The position numbers and the translations under genes are program-made. This document shows, one piece after another, positions 20,674-30,315 of a stretch of DNA of 64,000 nt (within the stretch, counting starts at the first letter, position 1; every line of letters starts with the position of its first letter). The DNA comes from Sphingobacteriales bacterium (GTDB lineage: Bacteria > Bacteroidota > Bacteroidia > Chitinophagales > Chitinophagaceae): assembly GCA_016708305.1 (NCBI GenBank), contig JADJGB010000010.1, positions 186,001-250,000 of the forward strand. Direction: 5' to 3'. The notes beneath the pieces are model-generated. The model worked only from the letters and a program-made list of their open reading frames with translations. It was not told the DNA's origin and did not search any database.

Positions 20674-21020
20674 TTATTGGCAGGTAAACCTGATTTTTGT
20701 CGCACCGTTTTTAAAATTACACCCTGCAAAATAAATTGTAATTGCTGTGAGGTGATGCAAAAATGATCGTTATGGCTGGCGGGAGGTCTTTCAAAAGTGC
20801 CCTGCTCCAATCCTTTTTCATAGAGCGCAAAGCCATCGCTATCCCATTGCAGTAATTTTATTTTGTTACCACGCCGGCCAATGAAAATGAATACGTCGCC
20901 ACTCAGCACATCCTGTTGCATCTCGCTGCGCACCAGGCCGCTCAACCCGTAGGCTCCCTTGCGAAAATCAGCAGTGCCGTTGTAATAAAAGTAGCGACTA
21001 GTGGAGTTCAGATGCAACAT
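20674..21020 (-). pseudogene. tnpB: IS66 TnpB (copy 3), fused by a frame change
   Basis: It begins MLHLNSTSRYFYYNGTADFR and contains GNKIKLLQWDSDGFALYEK. Near its end the frame runs on into the tnpC leader instead of stopping at TAA, because of a one-base difference near 20690. Confidence 0.75.
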
Positions 21021-21229
21021 AGCAGCTCTTTTAAAACGGCTATATTAATACTGCCTAACTCAAGCCGCACACCATTGGGGTAGCAGATAGTTGCGGCACG
21101 CTCAGGGTGGCTATCGATGCCACCTGCGTGAAAGTGGGTGTGGTCGCTGCGTTAATAGGCAACCGTTTTTGCCAGTAATAATATTTGGATGTCGCAAGCC
21201 GGTGTTCTGTATCCCTTCGTCCAACCCCG

Positions 21230-22798
21230 TCATTGTTGTTTAAAGTTGGCATCATAGTTTTGTGGCAGCAGTTGGTATAGGTTTTGCTTTTTGGCGCTGT
21301 TGATTTTTTCGAATACGTGGGTAAGCCAGTGTTCGGGATTGATGTTGTGCAGGCGGCATGTGGCGAACAGGCTATAAAGCATTGCTGCATCCTGTGCCCG
21401 CTCGTGGCTTCCGGCAAACAGATAATTTTTGCGCCCCAGCGCCACAGGGCGAATAGCGTTCTCAATAAGGTTATTATCGATTTGCAAAATGCCGTCTGTG
21501 GTGTACACGCACAATTTCTGCCATCGTGTTAATGTATAAGCAATGGCCTTGCCAAAAGGACTTTTGGGTAATACCTTTTTGGTGAGCAACATTTCGGTTA
21601 ATGTGCTTTGCAAATTGTTTAATACGGGTAGGGCATGTTCATGCCGATGGTTTTTTATTTGCTCCGGCGTAAAGTTTTCATCGCGGCAATAGGATTCTAT
21701 TTTATATAAATCCTGTATCAGGCTCAAAACCGCATCCGCATTGGCTTTGTCGTAATCTTTGGCTTCGTAAAATTTTCTGCGCGCATGCGCCCAGCAGCAA
21801 AAGGGGTAACGCCTTCTACTTTATCGAAAGTTTCGTAAGCATCGTAGCCATCTGTTTGCAAATAGCCTTTAAACTTGTGCAACATAGCTTTGGGATACAA
21901 AGCGCCACGCCGGGCTGATAATCGAACAACGCTAATTTTCGTTGCGTATCGTAATACACCCAATAGTATCCTGTATGTGTGGTTTGTTTTTGTCCTTATC
22001 CAAAACCTTTATCGTGGTTTCATCCACATTCAAATAGTTTGTATTCAAAACCTGCCAGCAATGCAGGTCGTAAACCGGTTCAATCAACCGCATCGCATCT
22101 TTTATCCAGCCGCTTACCATGCTGTGATTGATGTTTACATTTTGACGTTTGAAGATGGCTAACTGGCGATACACAGGCAGATGGTCCACAAACTTGCTTA
22201 CCAGCAAATGCGTAAGCAATGATGCGCCTGCAACAGATTTCTCAAGCGGCATGGCCGGCAATGAAGCAATGATGCGGCTTGCGTTTAATCCATCATTTGA
22301 AGGTTTGATATACTCGGGACGTACATATTGTTTCACAAACAACTCGCCGGGCCGGTACTCCAGCTTTTCGGTAATTTCTTTACCAACGGGATGCAAACCT
22401 TTTACATCCTCTTTGGGCATCAGCTCTATTACTTCGCGGCGAAGGCTTTCCGGCAAAGGGTTACGTCCGGGATGCTTTACGGTAAGTTTGGTTTGTTGCT
22501 TTTGATATTCTTTTACCAGTGTGGTTTTTACCACGTCTATCTGCCCCAGTTTATCATCAGGGAATAATTCAGGCTGTGAAACGGCGGTTGCATTTGCTGT
22601 TACAAACTTCTCTGCCCTGCCGCCAAAGAGCATTTTCTTTAATTCGGCTAATTGCAACTGTAGCGATTGTATCTGTAATCGCAATTCAATATTGTGACTC
22701 CTTTCCTGTTCAAAGAGGATTTTGTAGTCTATAAAACTATTGCCGGAAGCGATATGTGAAACTGTTTGCAAGATGTTTACAGGTAGTACAAATATCAT
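21230..22798 (-). pseudogene. tnpC: IS66 TnpC transposase (copy 4), frameshifted
   Basis: The N-terminal 280 residues are open from ATG 22798 to about 21960, including the VD-DE core start YLNVDETTIKVLDKD. Frame changes near 21985 (missing A), 21910 (missing C), 21800 and 21575 break the rest. Confidence 0.8.
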
Positions 22799-22859
22799 GC
22801 TAATAATTGCCTGAAATGCAGTATTGACAGGTATTTCAGACAGTATGGCAATAGTGGAA

Positions 22860-23208
22860 TTATTGGCAGGTAAACCTGATTTTTTGTCGCACCGTTTTTA
22901 AAATTACACCCTGCAAAATAAATTGTAATTGCTGTGAGGTGATGCAAAAATGATCGTTATGGCTGGCGGGAGGTCTTTCAAAAGTGCCCTGCTCCAATCC
23001 TTTTTCATAGAGCGCAAAGCCATCGCTATCCCATTGTAGTAATTTTATTTTGTTACCACGCCGGCCAATAAAAATGAATACGTCGCCACTCAGCACATCC
23101 TGTTGCATCTCGTTGCGCACCAAGGCCGCTCAACCCGTAGGCTCCCTTGCGAAAATCAGCAGTGCCGTTGTAATAAAAGTAGCGACAAGCGGAGTTTAGA
23201 TGCAACAT
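22860..23208 (-). pseudogene. tnpB: IS66 TnpB (copy 4), frameshifted near start
   Basis: The C-terminal 87 residues are open and end with the native LKTVRQKIRFTCQ, the only copy that keeps this end. An extra base near 23124 (ACCAAGGCC) separates it from the start MLHLN at 23208. Confidence 0.75.
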
Positions 23209-23493
23209 AGCAGCTCTTTTAAAACGGCTATATTAATACTGCCCAACTCAAGCCGCACACCATTAGGGTAGCAGATAGTTGCGGCACTGCCATGGGGTGG
23301 CTATCGGTGTCACCTGCGTGAAAGTGGGTGTGGTCGCTGCGTTAATAGGCAACCGTTTTTGCCAGTAATAATATTTGGATGCCGCAAGCCGGTGTTCTTT
23401 GCAATAAGATACAACCGTTTGGCCGCTTGTGCGGCAGGCTTCAATGTGGGCGTGCATTATACCGGCACGGTCGGAGGTATTGTTAGTTTCCAT
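23196..23493 (-). pseudogene. tnpA: IS66 TnpA (copy 4), frameshifted
   Basis: It starts METNNTSDRAGIMHAHIE at 23493 and has the SYCKEHRLAASKYYYWQKRL block. A base change near 23290 (CCATGGGG) moves it out of frame before the LELGSINIAVLKELL end seen in copy 2. Confidence 0.75.
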
Positions 23494-23714
23494 CCGGCAA
23501 AATCAATAAACTATCTTAGTAAAGCAATACGGGGTTGGACGAAGGGATACGGTGTTCTTTGCAATAATAACCAACCGTTTGACCGGTTGCGCGGCAGGCT
23601 TCAATGTGGGCGTGCATTATACCGGCACGGGCGGAGGTATTGTTATTTTCCATCCGGCAAAAATCAATAAACTATCTTAGTAAAGCAATACGGGGTTGGA
23701 CGAAGGGATACGTT

Positions 23715-23754
23715 GCTCTTTTGCATTTTTCTGTTTGGAAAAATGCAAATGTGC
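23715..23754. repeat. TCTT/ATGT hairpin E1 (left end of the YhcG-GHKL-Dcm island)
   Basis: GC-TCTT-TTGCATTTTT, an 8-nt loop, then AAAAATGCAA-ATGT-GC. The inner stem is perfect for 10 bp. The outer stem is cut off by IS66 copy 3, which ends at 23711. It is one of six hairpins sharing the same TCTT/ATGT internal loop. Confidence 0.7.
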
Positions 23755-23769
23755 TACCAAATGCGTTGG

Positions 23770-24774
23770 CTAATCGTTTTCTAAAATCTCTTTTACTTTT
23801 TCTTCCAATACTTTTTGGTCGGGCAAATACAACTGATATTTTGAAACAAAAACTCTGTTTTCAAGTCCACCTGTTGCATATTTTACGGTAAATTCGTGTT
23901 TGTCTGCTGCAATGATAATTCCAATTGGCTCGTTGTCTAATTCTGTATTTTCTTCTTCTTGAAAGTAGTTCATGTAAAAATTCATTTGTCCGATGTCTTG
24001 ATGTTTTACTTTTCGTGTTTTCAAGTCAATGAGGACAAAACATTTCAAAATACGATGATAGAAAACAAGGTCAATGTAGTTGTGTTCGTTGTCCACCGTG
24101 ATTTTGTATTGCTTTCCGACAAATGAAAACCCTTTGCCAAGTTCCAACAAAAACTGCTGTAAATTTTCAACCAATTTCTTTTCAAGTCCACGTTCTTTAA
24201 TCAATTTGTCTTTTGGCAAATCAAGAAATTCCCAAACGTATGGATTTTTGATAAGGTCTTTTGGTGTTGTTACTTCGTGTCCTTTTTCAGCCAAAGCTAA
24301 AACGCCTTTTTTGTCTGTACTTAAAGCCAAACGCTGAAACAAAGCGGAATTAATTTGTCGTTTCATTTCTCTGAAACCCCAATTTTCTTTTATGGTTTGT
24401 TTCTCGTAAAAACTTCTCGCCAAGTCGTCTGAAACCGTTAATAATTCAGCGTAATGGCTCCAACTTAATTTTCCAGACACTGTCTGGAATTTTGGATATT
24501 TGATGTAAAACTGTCGGCAAAGGTAAATACTGCTTTTGCTGAAACCTTTGCCATACTTGATTTTCAAGTCCTTTGCTAAGTTGGTCAATAAAGCACTTCC
24601 ATAATCTGCTTTTTCTTTTCCGTGTTGCTCGTATTCTACAATGTATTGTCCAATTTCCCAGTTAGCTTTTACCAATTCGTTGTTTATAGCTCTAACAGCG
24701 TTTTCTCTTGCTTTTTGCAAGGTTGAGCCGATGTTGTCGAGTAATTCGTTGTATTTTGTTTTGGAGATTTTCAT
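23770..24774 (-). CDS. YhcG/DUF1016-family PD-(D/E)XK nuclease
   Basis: A 334-aa protein. The N-terminal DUF1016_N-like helical region (ARENAVRAINNELVKANWEIGQYIVEYEQ landmark, residues 21-49; LSWSHYAELLTVSD) precedes a C-terminal nuclease domain. The nuclease domain has VDNEHNYIDLVFYHRILKC and FVLIDLKTRKVKHQDIGQMNFYMNYF, giving the D...D-x-K pattern (residues about 235-270). YhcG proteins resemble Holliday-junction-resolvase-type nucleases and often travel with restriction systems. It is the last gene of the island that begins with XRE and Dcm. Its start is 84 bp after the receiver-like gene's stop. The reading frame is intact. Confidence 0.9.
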   Translation of the reverse strand: MKISKTKYNELLDNIGSTLQKARENAVRAINNELVKANWEIGQYIVEYEQHGKEKADYGSALLTNLAKDLKIKYGKGFSKSSIYLCRQFYIKYPKFQTVSGKLSWSHYAELLTVSDDLARSFYEKQTIKENWGFREMKRQINSALFQRLALSTDKKGVLALAEKGHEVTTPKDLIKNPYVWEFLDLPKDKLIKERGLEKKLVENLQQFLLELGKGFSFVGKQYKITVDNEHNYIDLVFYHRILKCFVLIDLKTRKVKHQDIGQMNFYMNYFQEEENTELDNEPIGIIIAADKHEFTVKYATGGLENRVFVSKYQLYLPDQKVLEEKVKEILEND

Positions 24775-24858
24775 TTTCTCAAATTTACTTGATTAACCTT
24801 ATCCATTAGAAACTTGTAATTCCAATCCTTGAAATATGACTTGCATATTTGTTTCCTA

Positions 24859-26157
24859 TCATATCCATAATTTCTTTTTCAAAACAAATTTCACATCGCC
24901 TAAACGAACATCATCTGCTTTTGCACCAAAAACAAAATTGAGATTTAACCATATTTGAAAATCTTTCGTATCAAAATGAAAATTTGCACCGCCTATATGA
25001 TAACTACATTCAGGTCTTCTGTCTTTTGAAATGTCATTTTCAACATTGATGATTGGTGTCATAAAGCCAAGAACGTATTTGTTTATTCTATTCTTTTTGT
25101 TTGAATAATCACAAGCCGCACTAATTTCCACAGCAATTAAAGTAGAATCATTTCTAACGGTTTTTTTTGTTGCACCTTTGTCGCTGTTAAAAGGGATTAT
25201 TTCATTGAACCATTTATTTATGTCAGAAATGTTCAACGACTGTAATGTAACATTATTTGCTTTGTCAATTTCAATTACCGTTCCTCTAACATCTTTATTG
25301 TTGTTAGATTTCTCAATATGAAAAACAGAATTTACTTGTCTCTGAATAGCATCGTTTGGAGAAGTGATTTGTTTATGTGTTGCTGCTGCATATAACGGTT
25401 GTAATAGGTTCTTCCAATTAACATCATCTCTAATTGAAGTAAGTTCATTATTTAAAATTGGAATTAAACCTTCGTAAACAGCTTTTCCTGGATTTTCTTT
25501 TGAATGGTCAAAACCTAAAGTAGATGAAGCAATTTTAGAAAGTATTTTTCCTAAGTTATCAAAAAGTATAGTTGATTCTCCCCAATTTTTGTCTTTGGGA
25601 ATAATATCATAAATTTTATTTATAGTTTGCTCTCCTGCTATACGAGACTTGTTTTCAAAATCAAACAAAAATTTGATTTCTTCTTGATTCAAAACCTCCA
25701 AAAGTTTTGTTGGTAAGTTGTCCTTATTTTCAATAAACTCGTCTTTGTCAATAGTACCAATGAAAATTGGGAATGGTGTATCAGAAAATCCTCTTTCTGG
25801 ATTTTGCAAATACTTTCTAAAACCGTCAATTATTTTTTTATTCTTTGTCCAAAAAATTAAGGCAAAAGGACCATTTTCTTTGGAAATATATTGATTTAAA
25901 GCGAATGCTAAATCATTATAAACTGGAGAATTTAGTTTTTCAATTTCTTCATCTGTTGCTCCTGAGTCATCAACTTTCTTTTCTCCGATGTTTACATCAA
26001 AAAAAGCAATTCTTATTTTAGTTAAAGGTTGATTATATGTATTATCGTACAAAAAAGGTCTGCAACCAATACCATTATCTAAAAACGCCTTTGTTAGTGT
26101 ATCTAATTCGTTTTGTATATCATCAACGATGATTATTCTATTTTGTGCTTCAAACAT
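24859..26157 (-). CDS. Response-regulator-receiver-like protein with novel C-terminal domain
   Basis: A 432-aa protein. The first about 130 residues look like a receiver domain: IIIVDD (acidic pair at residues 12-13), IRIAFFDVNIG with a candidate phospho-acceptor Asp54, and a later LIFWTKNKK strand. The remaining 300 residues, which include VAVEISAACDYSNKKNRINK and a C-terminal lysine-rich end, match no family I recognise. The gene starts 6 bp after the stop of the GHKL/histidine-kinase-like gene, so it is very likely co-transcribed and may be its phosphotransfer partner. That partnership is inference. Confidence 0.7.
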   Translation of the reverse strand: MFEAQNRIIIVDDIQNELDTLTKAFLDNGIGCRPFLYDNTYNQPLTKIRIAFFDVNIGEKKVDDSGATDEEIEKLNSPVYNDLAFALNQYISKENGPFALIFWTKNKKIIDGFRKYLQNPERGFSDTPFPIFIGTIDKDEFIENKDNLPTKLLEVLNQEEIKFLFDFENKSRIAGEQTINKIYDIIPKDKNWGESTILFDNLGKILSKIASSTLGFDHSKENPGKAVYEGLIPILNNELTSIRDDVNWKNLLQPLYAAATHKQITSPNDAIQRQVNSVFHIEKSNNNKDVRGTVIEIDKANNVTLQSLNISDINKWFNEIIPFNSDKGATKKTVRNDSTLIAVEISAACDYSNKKNRINKYVLGFMTPIINVENDISKDRRPECSYHIGGANFHFDTKDFQIWLNLNFVFGAKADDVRLGDVKFVLKKKLWI

Positions 26158-26162
26158 ATCGA

Positions 26163-28375
26163 TTAATTTTGTTTTGGAAATACTAAAGCAATGCAGGCAC
26201 CACTATACGCTTTGGGAATCTCAAGGTCTGCATTATCAGGAAAAATTAATTTACCACCAAGCATATTCATTACTAAATCTGCGAAGTATAAACCTAAGCC
26301 CATTCCTCCAACTCTTTTAGTTTTGAATGGTTGTGTCAAGTATTCAGGTTCAACTGCAAATCCATCGCCATTGTCAGCTATAATTATCGCAGGAGTACCA
26401 AATGTGTTTACATCTGTTCCTATGAATAATGCAGGTTTATAATTTTCACCAACTAAATCTCTTTTGGCAGTCGTCCAATAAATTGCATTATCAATTAGAT
26501 TGTTTAATGCACTAATCAATAATCCTATAGGGGCTTTAAAATTAAAGTTTGGATTTTCGCCAGTTAAAGTTGGTGATGAGAAAATTACTTTATGAAAATT
26601 AAATCTGTTGTTATTTCTTTGCTTTGCAAGTTCAATAACATTTAATGCACTTGACGCACTACTTTTATTTTGCCTTAAAAGAGGCGAAAGGCTTTCTAGA
26701 ATTTGAATCAAATTTTTAACCCGATTTTTTATGTTATCAATATCAACCTTACTTGCATTAAGGTCGGCATTGATAAATTTCATTTCTCTATCTACTTCGT
26801 GAAAAGCCACACCAAGATTTAATCCCGCCATTCCAGAATTCACCATAATATCTCGCATCTGAGTATAATCTTTATCAACTTTTGTCAATAAAGGGGTTAA
26901 TTCTTTCTCAAGATTTTTTTCTTTGATTTTTTCTTGTAATTCAGTTATTGTCTCGCCAAACCCAACTTTCTTAACAGGTCTTGTTCCTTCTATAAATTCT
27001 TCAATTTTATCTTTGTCTGATGATGCTTCTCTTTCAAAAAAGCTAAAAGCTTCTTTTACGAGCAAACTGAATTTTTTATATTCAGCGTTATCAATAAAAC
27101 CTTCTCTATTTGTTTTTTCAACGAGCCCTTTCAAACTATTTTCCAAATCCAACTCAACATATCCAATAGTTACTTTTTTTCCAAAGTGGTCTCCCGCTCT
27201 TTGAATTTTATCGTAATCAAGATTTAACCAATCATCGTAAGGCTCTCCATAGTTGTAAACTCTGATGTTGTCTCTATAAATCTTAATACCACAATTGTCT
27301 TTAATGTACGCTTTAACAGCATTTATTTGACCGCCAAAATTCATATTCAATAAATCTGAATTTTGATTGAATACATAAAAACTTCCTTTTATTTTTCCTA
27401 TTCCGTTTAAATCTTTATTCCTTAAATATTTATTGAACAACTCTTTTCCTTCCTTATCCTTTCCGTCTAATTCTTTAAATAATTCTCCGATGTGAAAAAC
27501 ATTTTTATTTTCTTCATCGTTGCCATTTGCAACTGGTAACATAGGATGATTATTAGTTCCTATTTTTGTTTGCGTAGGCGGATTAAATGCGTATTTCCAT
27601 CTAAATTGAGCAAACTCGATTGAAATGTTTTCAGAATCTTTTTTATTCCATAATTCAAATTCAAATTCAAATTGGTATAAACTGTCTTTTAAAATTTCAA
27701 CAGATGTTTTTACGTCATCAATCCATTCTTGATGCCAGTCGTTACATTTGACCTCAATCGTAAAATTAGGGAAAGGTGTAAACGGATTTTTTATGTTGTC
27801 AATTTCCCGAACTAAATCTTTCAAACTTTTTTAGACCAAGTTGTTGTAGTAAGATTTGTTAGCGTGATTCTTGTTCCTTGTCCTTTTTGGAAAATATTTT
27901 CGGCAACAGTTTCAACATTAACTTCAAGTTCTTCGATAAATTCTTTTGAATCAATAAGCATTTTCCAATCAATAGTTAAACGACTTGAATACATATCGCC
28001 TTGTGTTCTCGTTTCAAGTGTTATGATTTTGGCTAATTTATGAACAGCAAGCCTGCCTACACCTTTGTTACCAAAAGAAACACGCTTAAATCTGGGGCTT
28101 ACTTTTCTGTTTTTTCCTCTTTTAAAATCTGTTCCTATTGTTAACCAAACATCTTGAATTACTTTAGAATTCATTCCGTGTCCATCATCTTCAATGATAA
28201 TTTTCTGGTTGGGTGTATTTAAATCAACAAAGGTTACAGTTACTTTTTCTGCATCCGCATCGTAAGCGTTCTTTACAAGTTCAAAAATCGCTAAACTGTC
28301 GCTTCCAATTAATTCATCTCCCAATAAACTTAGGATATGACTTTTGGCTTTTATTTTAACTGGTGTTACTGACAT
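26163..28375 (-). CDS. Dual GHKL ATPase (Hsp90/MORC-like N-domain plus histidine-kinase-like C-domain), frame broken at 27823
   Basis: The N-terminal part (28375-27821, 184 aa) has the GHKL N-box FELVKNAYDADAEKVTV, EDDGHGM and GNKGVGRLAVHKLAK, as in Hsp90/MutL/MORC ATPases. The second frame (27824-26163, 553 aa) continues with a beta-rich region, a helical segment with VAFHEVDREMKFI resembling an H-box, and a C-terminal HATPase: NNLIDNAIYW, IADNGDGF, GGMGLGLYFADLVMNMLGG. One more A in the run at about 27831 would fuse the frames into an about 737-aa protein. As written they overlap by TTGA. It lies between Dcm and a receiver-like protein. I interpret it as the ATPase/sensor of a methyltransferase-linked defence system. 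Confidence 0.7.
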
Positions 28376-29592
28376 AATAATTCTTTCATTTTTTGTGCAA
28401 TTGCATGAGCCATTAATGGCGGAACTGCGTTGCCGATTTGTTTAAATGCTGCTGACCTTGAACCTTCAAAATAAAAATCGTCTGGAAAAGATTGCAACCT
28501 TGCGGCTTCTCTTACAGATATTGAACGACATTGTTTAATGTCGGGGTGAATGTAATAGTGTCCGTCTTTCGCAATATGAGCAACGATTGTATGCGAAATT
28601 CCGCTACCATCTACAACTTTAAATCGGTCTAAGAATGAAGTCATATTTTTATGTGTCCTCAATTCTTTAGGTAAGTCTGTATATTTTATTCTTACATTTT
28701 CAGAATTCCATTTTTCAATTGCAAATTCATATATCGCTAAATCTCTTTCATTGTGTGGTCTTGAAATATGCTGAGTAACAAAATCAACTCCATTTCTCAA
28801 TTCAAATTTCTGTAAGTATTGATTTTTTTTGCTCTCATATTTTGCAATTTCGTAGCCTTCTCCTGGTTTAAGTTTTGGCAAATCTCCAAAAGCGTCTTGT
28901 ACTTTATATTTTTTCGGCAAGGTTTCAATTTCAGGAAAACCAAAATCATTTTCTTTCAGCCACCCGATTATAATTACCCGCTTTCTTGCTTGTAAAACGC
29001 CATATTCAGAAGCGTCAAGCGTTTTATGATAAACCTCATAACCTATTTTTTTGAAATAGATTTTTAAGTTTTTAAAATGTTCTCCTTTGTTTGCACTAAG
29101 CAAACCTGGTACGTTTTCAAACACAAATGCTTTTGGTTTGAATTCCTTTAAAAATCGTCCGTATTGAATGTAAAGTTTATTTCTTGGGTCATTTTCAATT
29201 TCCTTTTGGTGTCTGCCCAATAGAGAGTACGCCTGACAAGGCGGTCCACCAATTATCAAGTCAATTTTTTTCTCGTTTTGGTGTTTCTTGATTTGGGTAA
29301 ATATAGATTTGATTGAATCGTCTGTAATTTCAATATTTAATACAGAATCTAAAATTTCAGAAGGAACTTGTTTATACAATTCTTCTCTTGTGATTTTTCG
29401 TAACAAGTAGTCGTTGTATATTTTGGATTTTTTGTTTTCAGTTAGGTAATGATATGCTGCTCTTGTTCTAATAGAATAACAAGCTTCTTCATTCATTTCA
29501 ATGTGAGCAATTGGGTTTAAACCTGCTTTAATAAAACCCTCCGACATTCCAGATGCTCCCGCAAATAAATCTATGAAATTGAACTTACTCAT
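28366..29592 (-). CDS. dcm: DNA (cytosine-5-)-methyltransferase
   Basis: About 408 aa, using the ATG at 29592 (MSKFNFIDLFAGASGMSEGF), which overlaps the XRE stop as ATGA. The longer frame from 29622 is less likely. m5C methylase motifs: FIDLFAGASG (I), GGPPCQAYSLLGR (IV, catalytic Cys), FENVPGLLS (VI), QARKRVIIIGW (VIII), and IGNAVPPLMAHAI (X). A target-recognition region lies between VIII and X. It protects DNA in a restriction-like system, and here its partners are GHKL ATPase, receiver and YhcG nuclease rather than a classical type II endonuclease. The 3' end overlaps the GHKL gene by 10 bp. Confidence 0.93.
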   Translation of the reverse strand: MSKFNFIDLFAGASGMSEGFIKAGLNPIAHIEMNEEACYSIRTRAAYHYLTENKKSKIYNDYLLRKITREELYKQVPSEILDSVLNIEITDDSIKSIFTQIKKHQNEKKIDLIIGGPPCQAYSLLGRHQKEIENDPRNKLYIQYGRFLKEFKPKAFVFENVPGLLSANKGEHFKNLKIYFKKIGYEVYHKTLDASEYGVLQARKRVIIIGWLKENDFGFPEIETLPKKYKVQDAFGDLPKLKPGEGYEIAKYESKKNQYLQKFELRNGVDFVTQHISRPHNERDLAIYEFAIEKWNSENVRIKYTDLPKELRTHKNMTSFLDRFKVVDGSGISHTIVAHIAKDGHYYIHPDIKQCRSISVREAARLQSFPDDFYFEGSRSAAFKQIGNAVPPLMAHAIAQKMKELLCQ

Positions 29593-29810
29593 TTTACTTT
29601 CTTTAATTTTAAATGAGAACAAACTTTGTTCAGAATCTCAAGAGGTGGAACATCAATTGCCAATGCAATAAGGTAAAGTTCCTCTGCCTTTAAGTTTGTT
29701 GTTTCGTTGTTGCTTAATTGACTTAGTCGTGAAGTGCTAATGCCTGTTTTACGAGATACATCAGCCTTTTTGATTGACTTTTTAGATAAAATTCCTACTA
29801 ATACTGTCAT
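29589..29810 (-). CDS. XRE-family HTH regulator
   Basis: A 73-aa protein with a helix-turn-helix: KKADVSRKTGISTSRLSQLSNNETTNLKAEELYLIALAID (residues about 14-53). The start is set at ATG 29810, because the upstream in-frame ATG at 29837 falls inside the promoter's -7 element. It is the first gene of the XRE-dcm-GHKL-receiver-yhcG operon and probably controls methylase expression, as C proteins of restriction-modification systems do (inference). Confidence 0.85.
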   Translation of the reverse strand: MTVLVGILSKKSIKKADVSRKTGISTSRLSQLSNNETTNLKAEELYLIALAIDVPPLEILNKVCSHLKLKKVK

Positions 29811-29834
29811 AACTTTAAGTCCAAATTTGTGTAG

Positions 29835-29862
29835 CAAAGTTATACATTTATTTAGAAAACAA
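29835..29862 (-). promoter_or_regulatory. Promoter of the XRE-dcm-GHKL operon
   Basis: On the - strand, TTG (29862-29860), a 17-bp spacer and TAACTTTG (29842-29835) match the Bacteroidota/Flavobacterium consensus TTG-N17-TAnnTTTG exactly. The predicted transcription start near 29827 lies 17 bp before ATG 29810. Confidence 0.75.
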
Positions 29863-29945
29863 CATAAATATATTGAATTTCAAAAATGTAGAAAAACAAC
29901 TTCTTTCCAATATAGGGAGGTGGGTGGGCTTTGGTGTGGTCGGGC

Positions 29946-30003
29946 AAAATTAAATGTGGTGTTTTGTGTCGGGTCAGTGGTTGCAAACACCTCTTTTAAT
30001 TTT
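29946..30003. repeat. TCTT/ATGT hairpin E6 (right end of the island, strands swapped)
   Basis: AAAATTAA-ATGT-GGTGTTT, a loop, then AAACACC-TCTT-TTAATTTT. Both stems are perfect (8 and 7 bp). The internal-loop strands are swapped relative to the other hairpins (ATGT comes first). It lies upstream of the XRE promoter, opposite E1 at the island's other end. Confidence 0.7.
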
Positions 30004-30315
30004 GGGAAGCGTGGCATTTTTTCGTTTTTCTGTCCGTCTGTTGATGTTAGCACGGTCGTTCGCTTGCATTTGTCTCGTCCTAAAATCAGTTGACTCTTTT
30101 TCACGTTATTCACAGCGGGATAAGATAGCTGTGTTTTACGTTTTGAGTTTAGTTGTTCATCTTTGTTTTATCAGTTGAAGCGGACTTCATTCAAGTTCTG
30201 GGGAGATCTTGATGAACAGGAATAAACTGATGCGACGAAGTATATTATACTTTACAAAATGGTTGCTGTATCCGGCAGCCATTTTTGTATATATACTTTG
30301 GAGCCTATGCCTCAA

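Larger units (their letters stand above)
21209..23550 (-). mobile_element. IS66-family element, copy 4, nested in copy 3
   Basis: It has complete ends and an exact 8-bp target duplication GGTGTTCT at 21201-21208 and 23551-23558, inside tnpA of copy 3. It is therefore the younger insertion. Confidence 0.95.
21008..23653 (-). pseudogene. tnpA: IS66 TnpA (copy 3), split by IS66 copy 4
   Basis: The start codon lies at 23653 and the first codons run to 23551. The remainder (from KEHRLATSKYYYWQKRL on) lies at 21208-21008. The junction is marked by the direct repeat GGTGTTCT on both sides of copy 4. Confidence 0.85.
19020..23711 (-). mobile_element. IS66-family element, copy 3, containing copy 4
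   Basis: The tnpC-side end starts at 19020 and the tnpA-side end is at 23711. The tnpA part is split at 21208/23551 by copy 4. The 8-bp flanks (tgtgaact and gttgctct) differ, so this copy has recombined since insertion. Confidence 0.9.

Noticed and set aside
27821..28375. The 184-aa GHKL protein as a separate complete gene
   Set aside because: It stops in the middle of the fold, and the next frame starts 4 bases back and continues the protein. An A-run indel is more likely. A real two-gene split cannot be ruled out.
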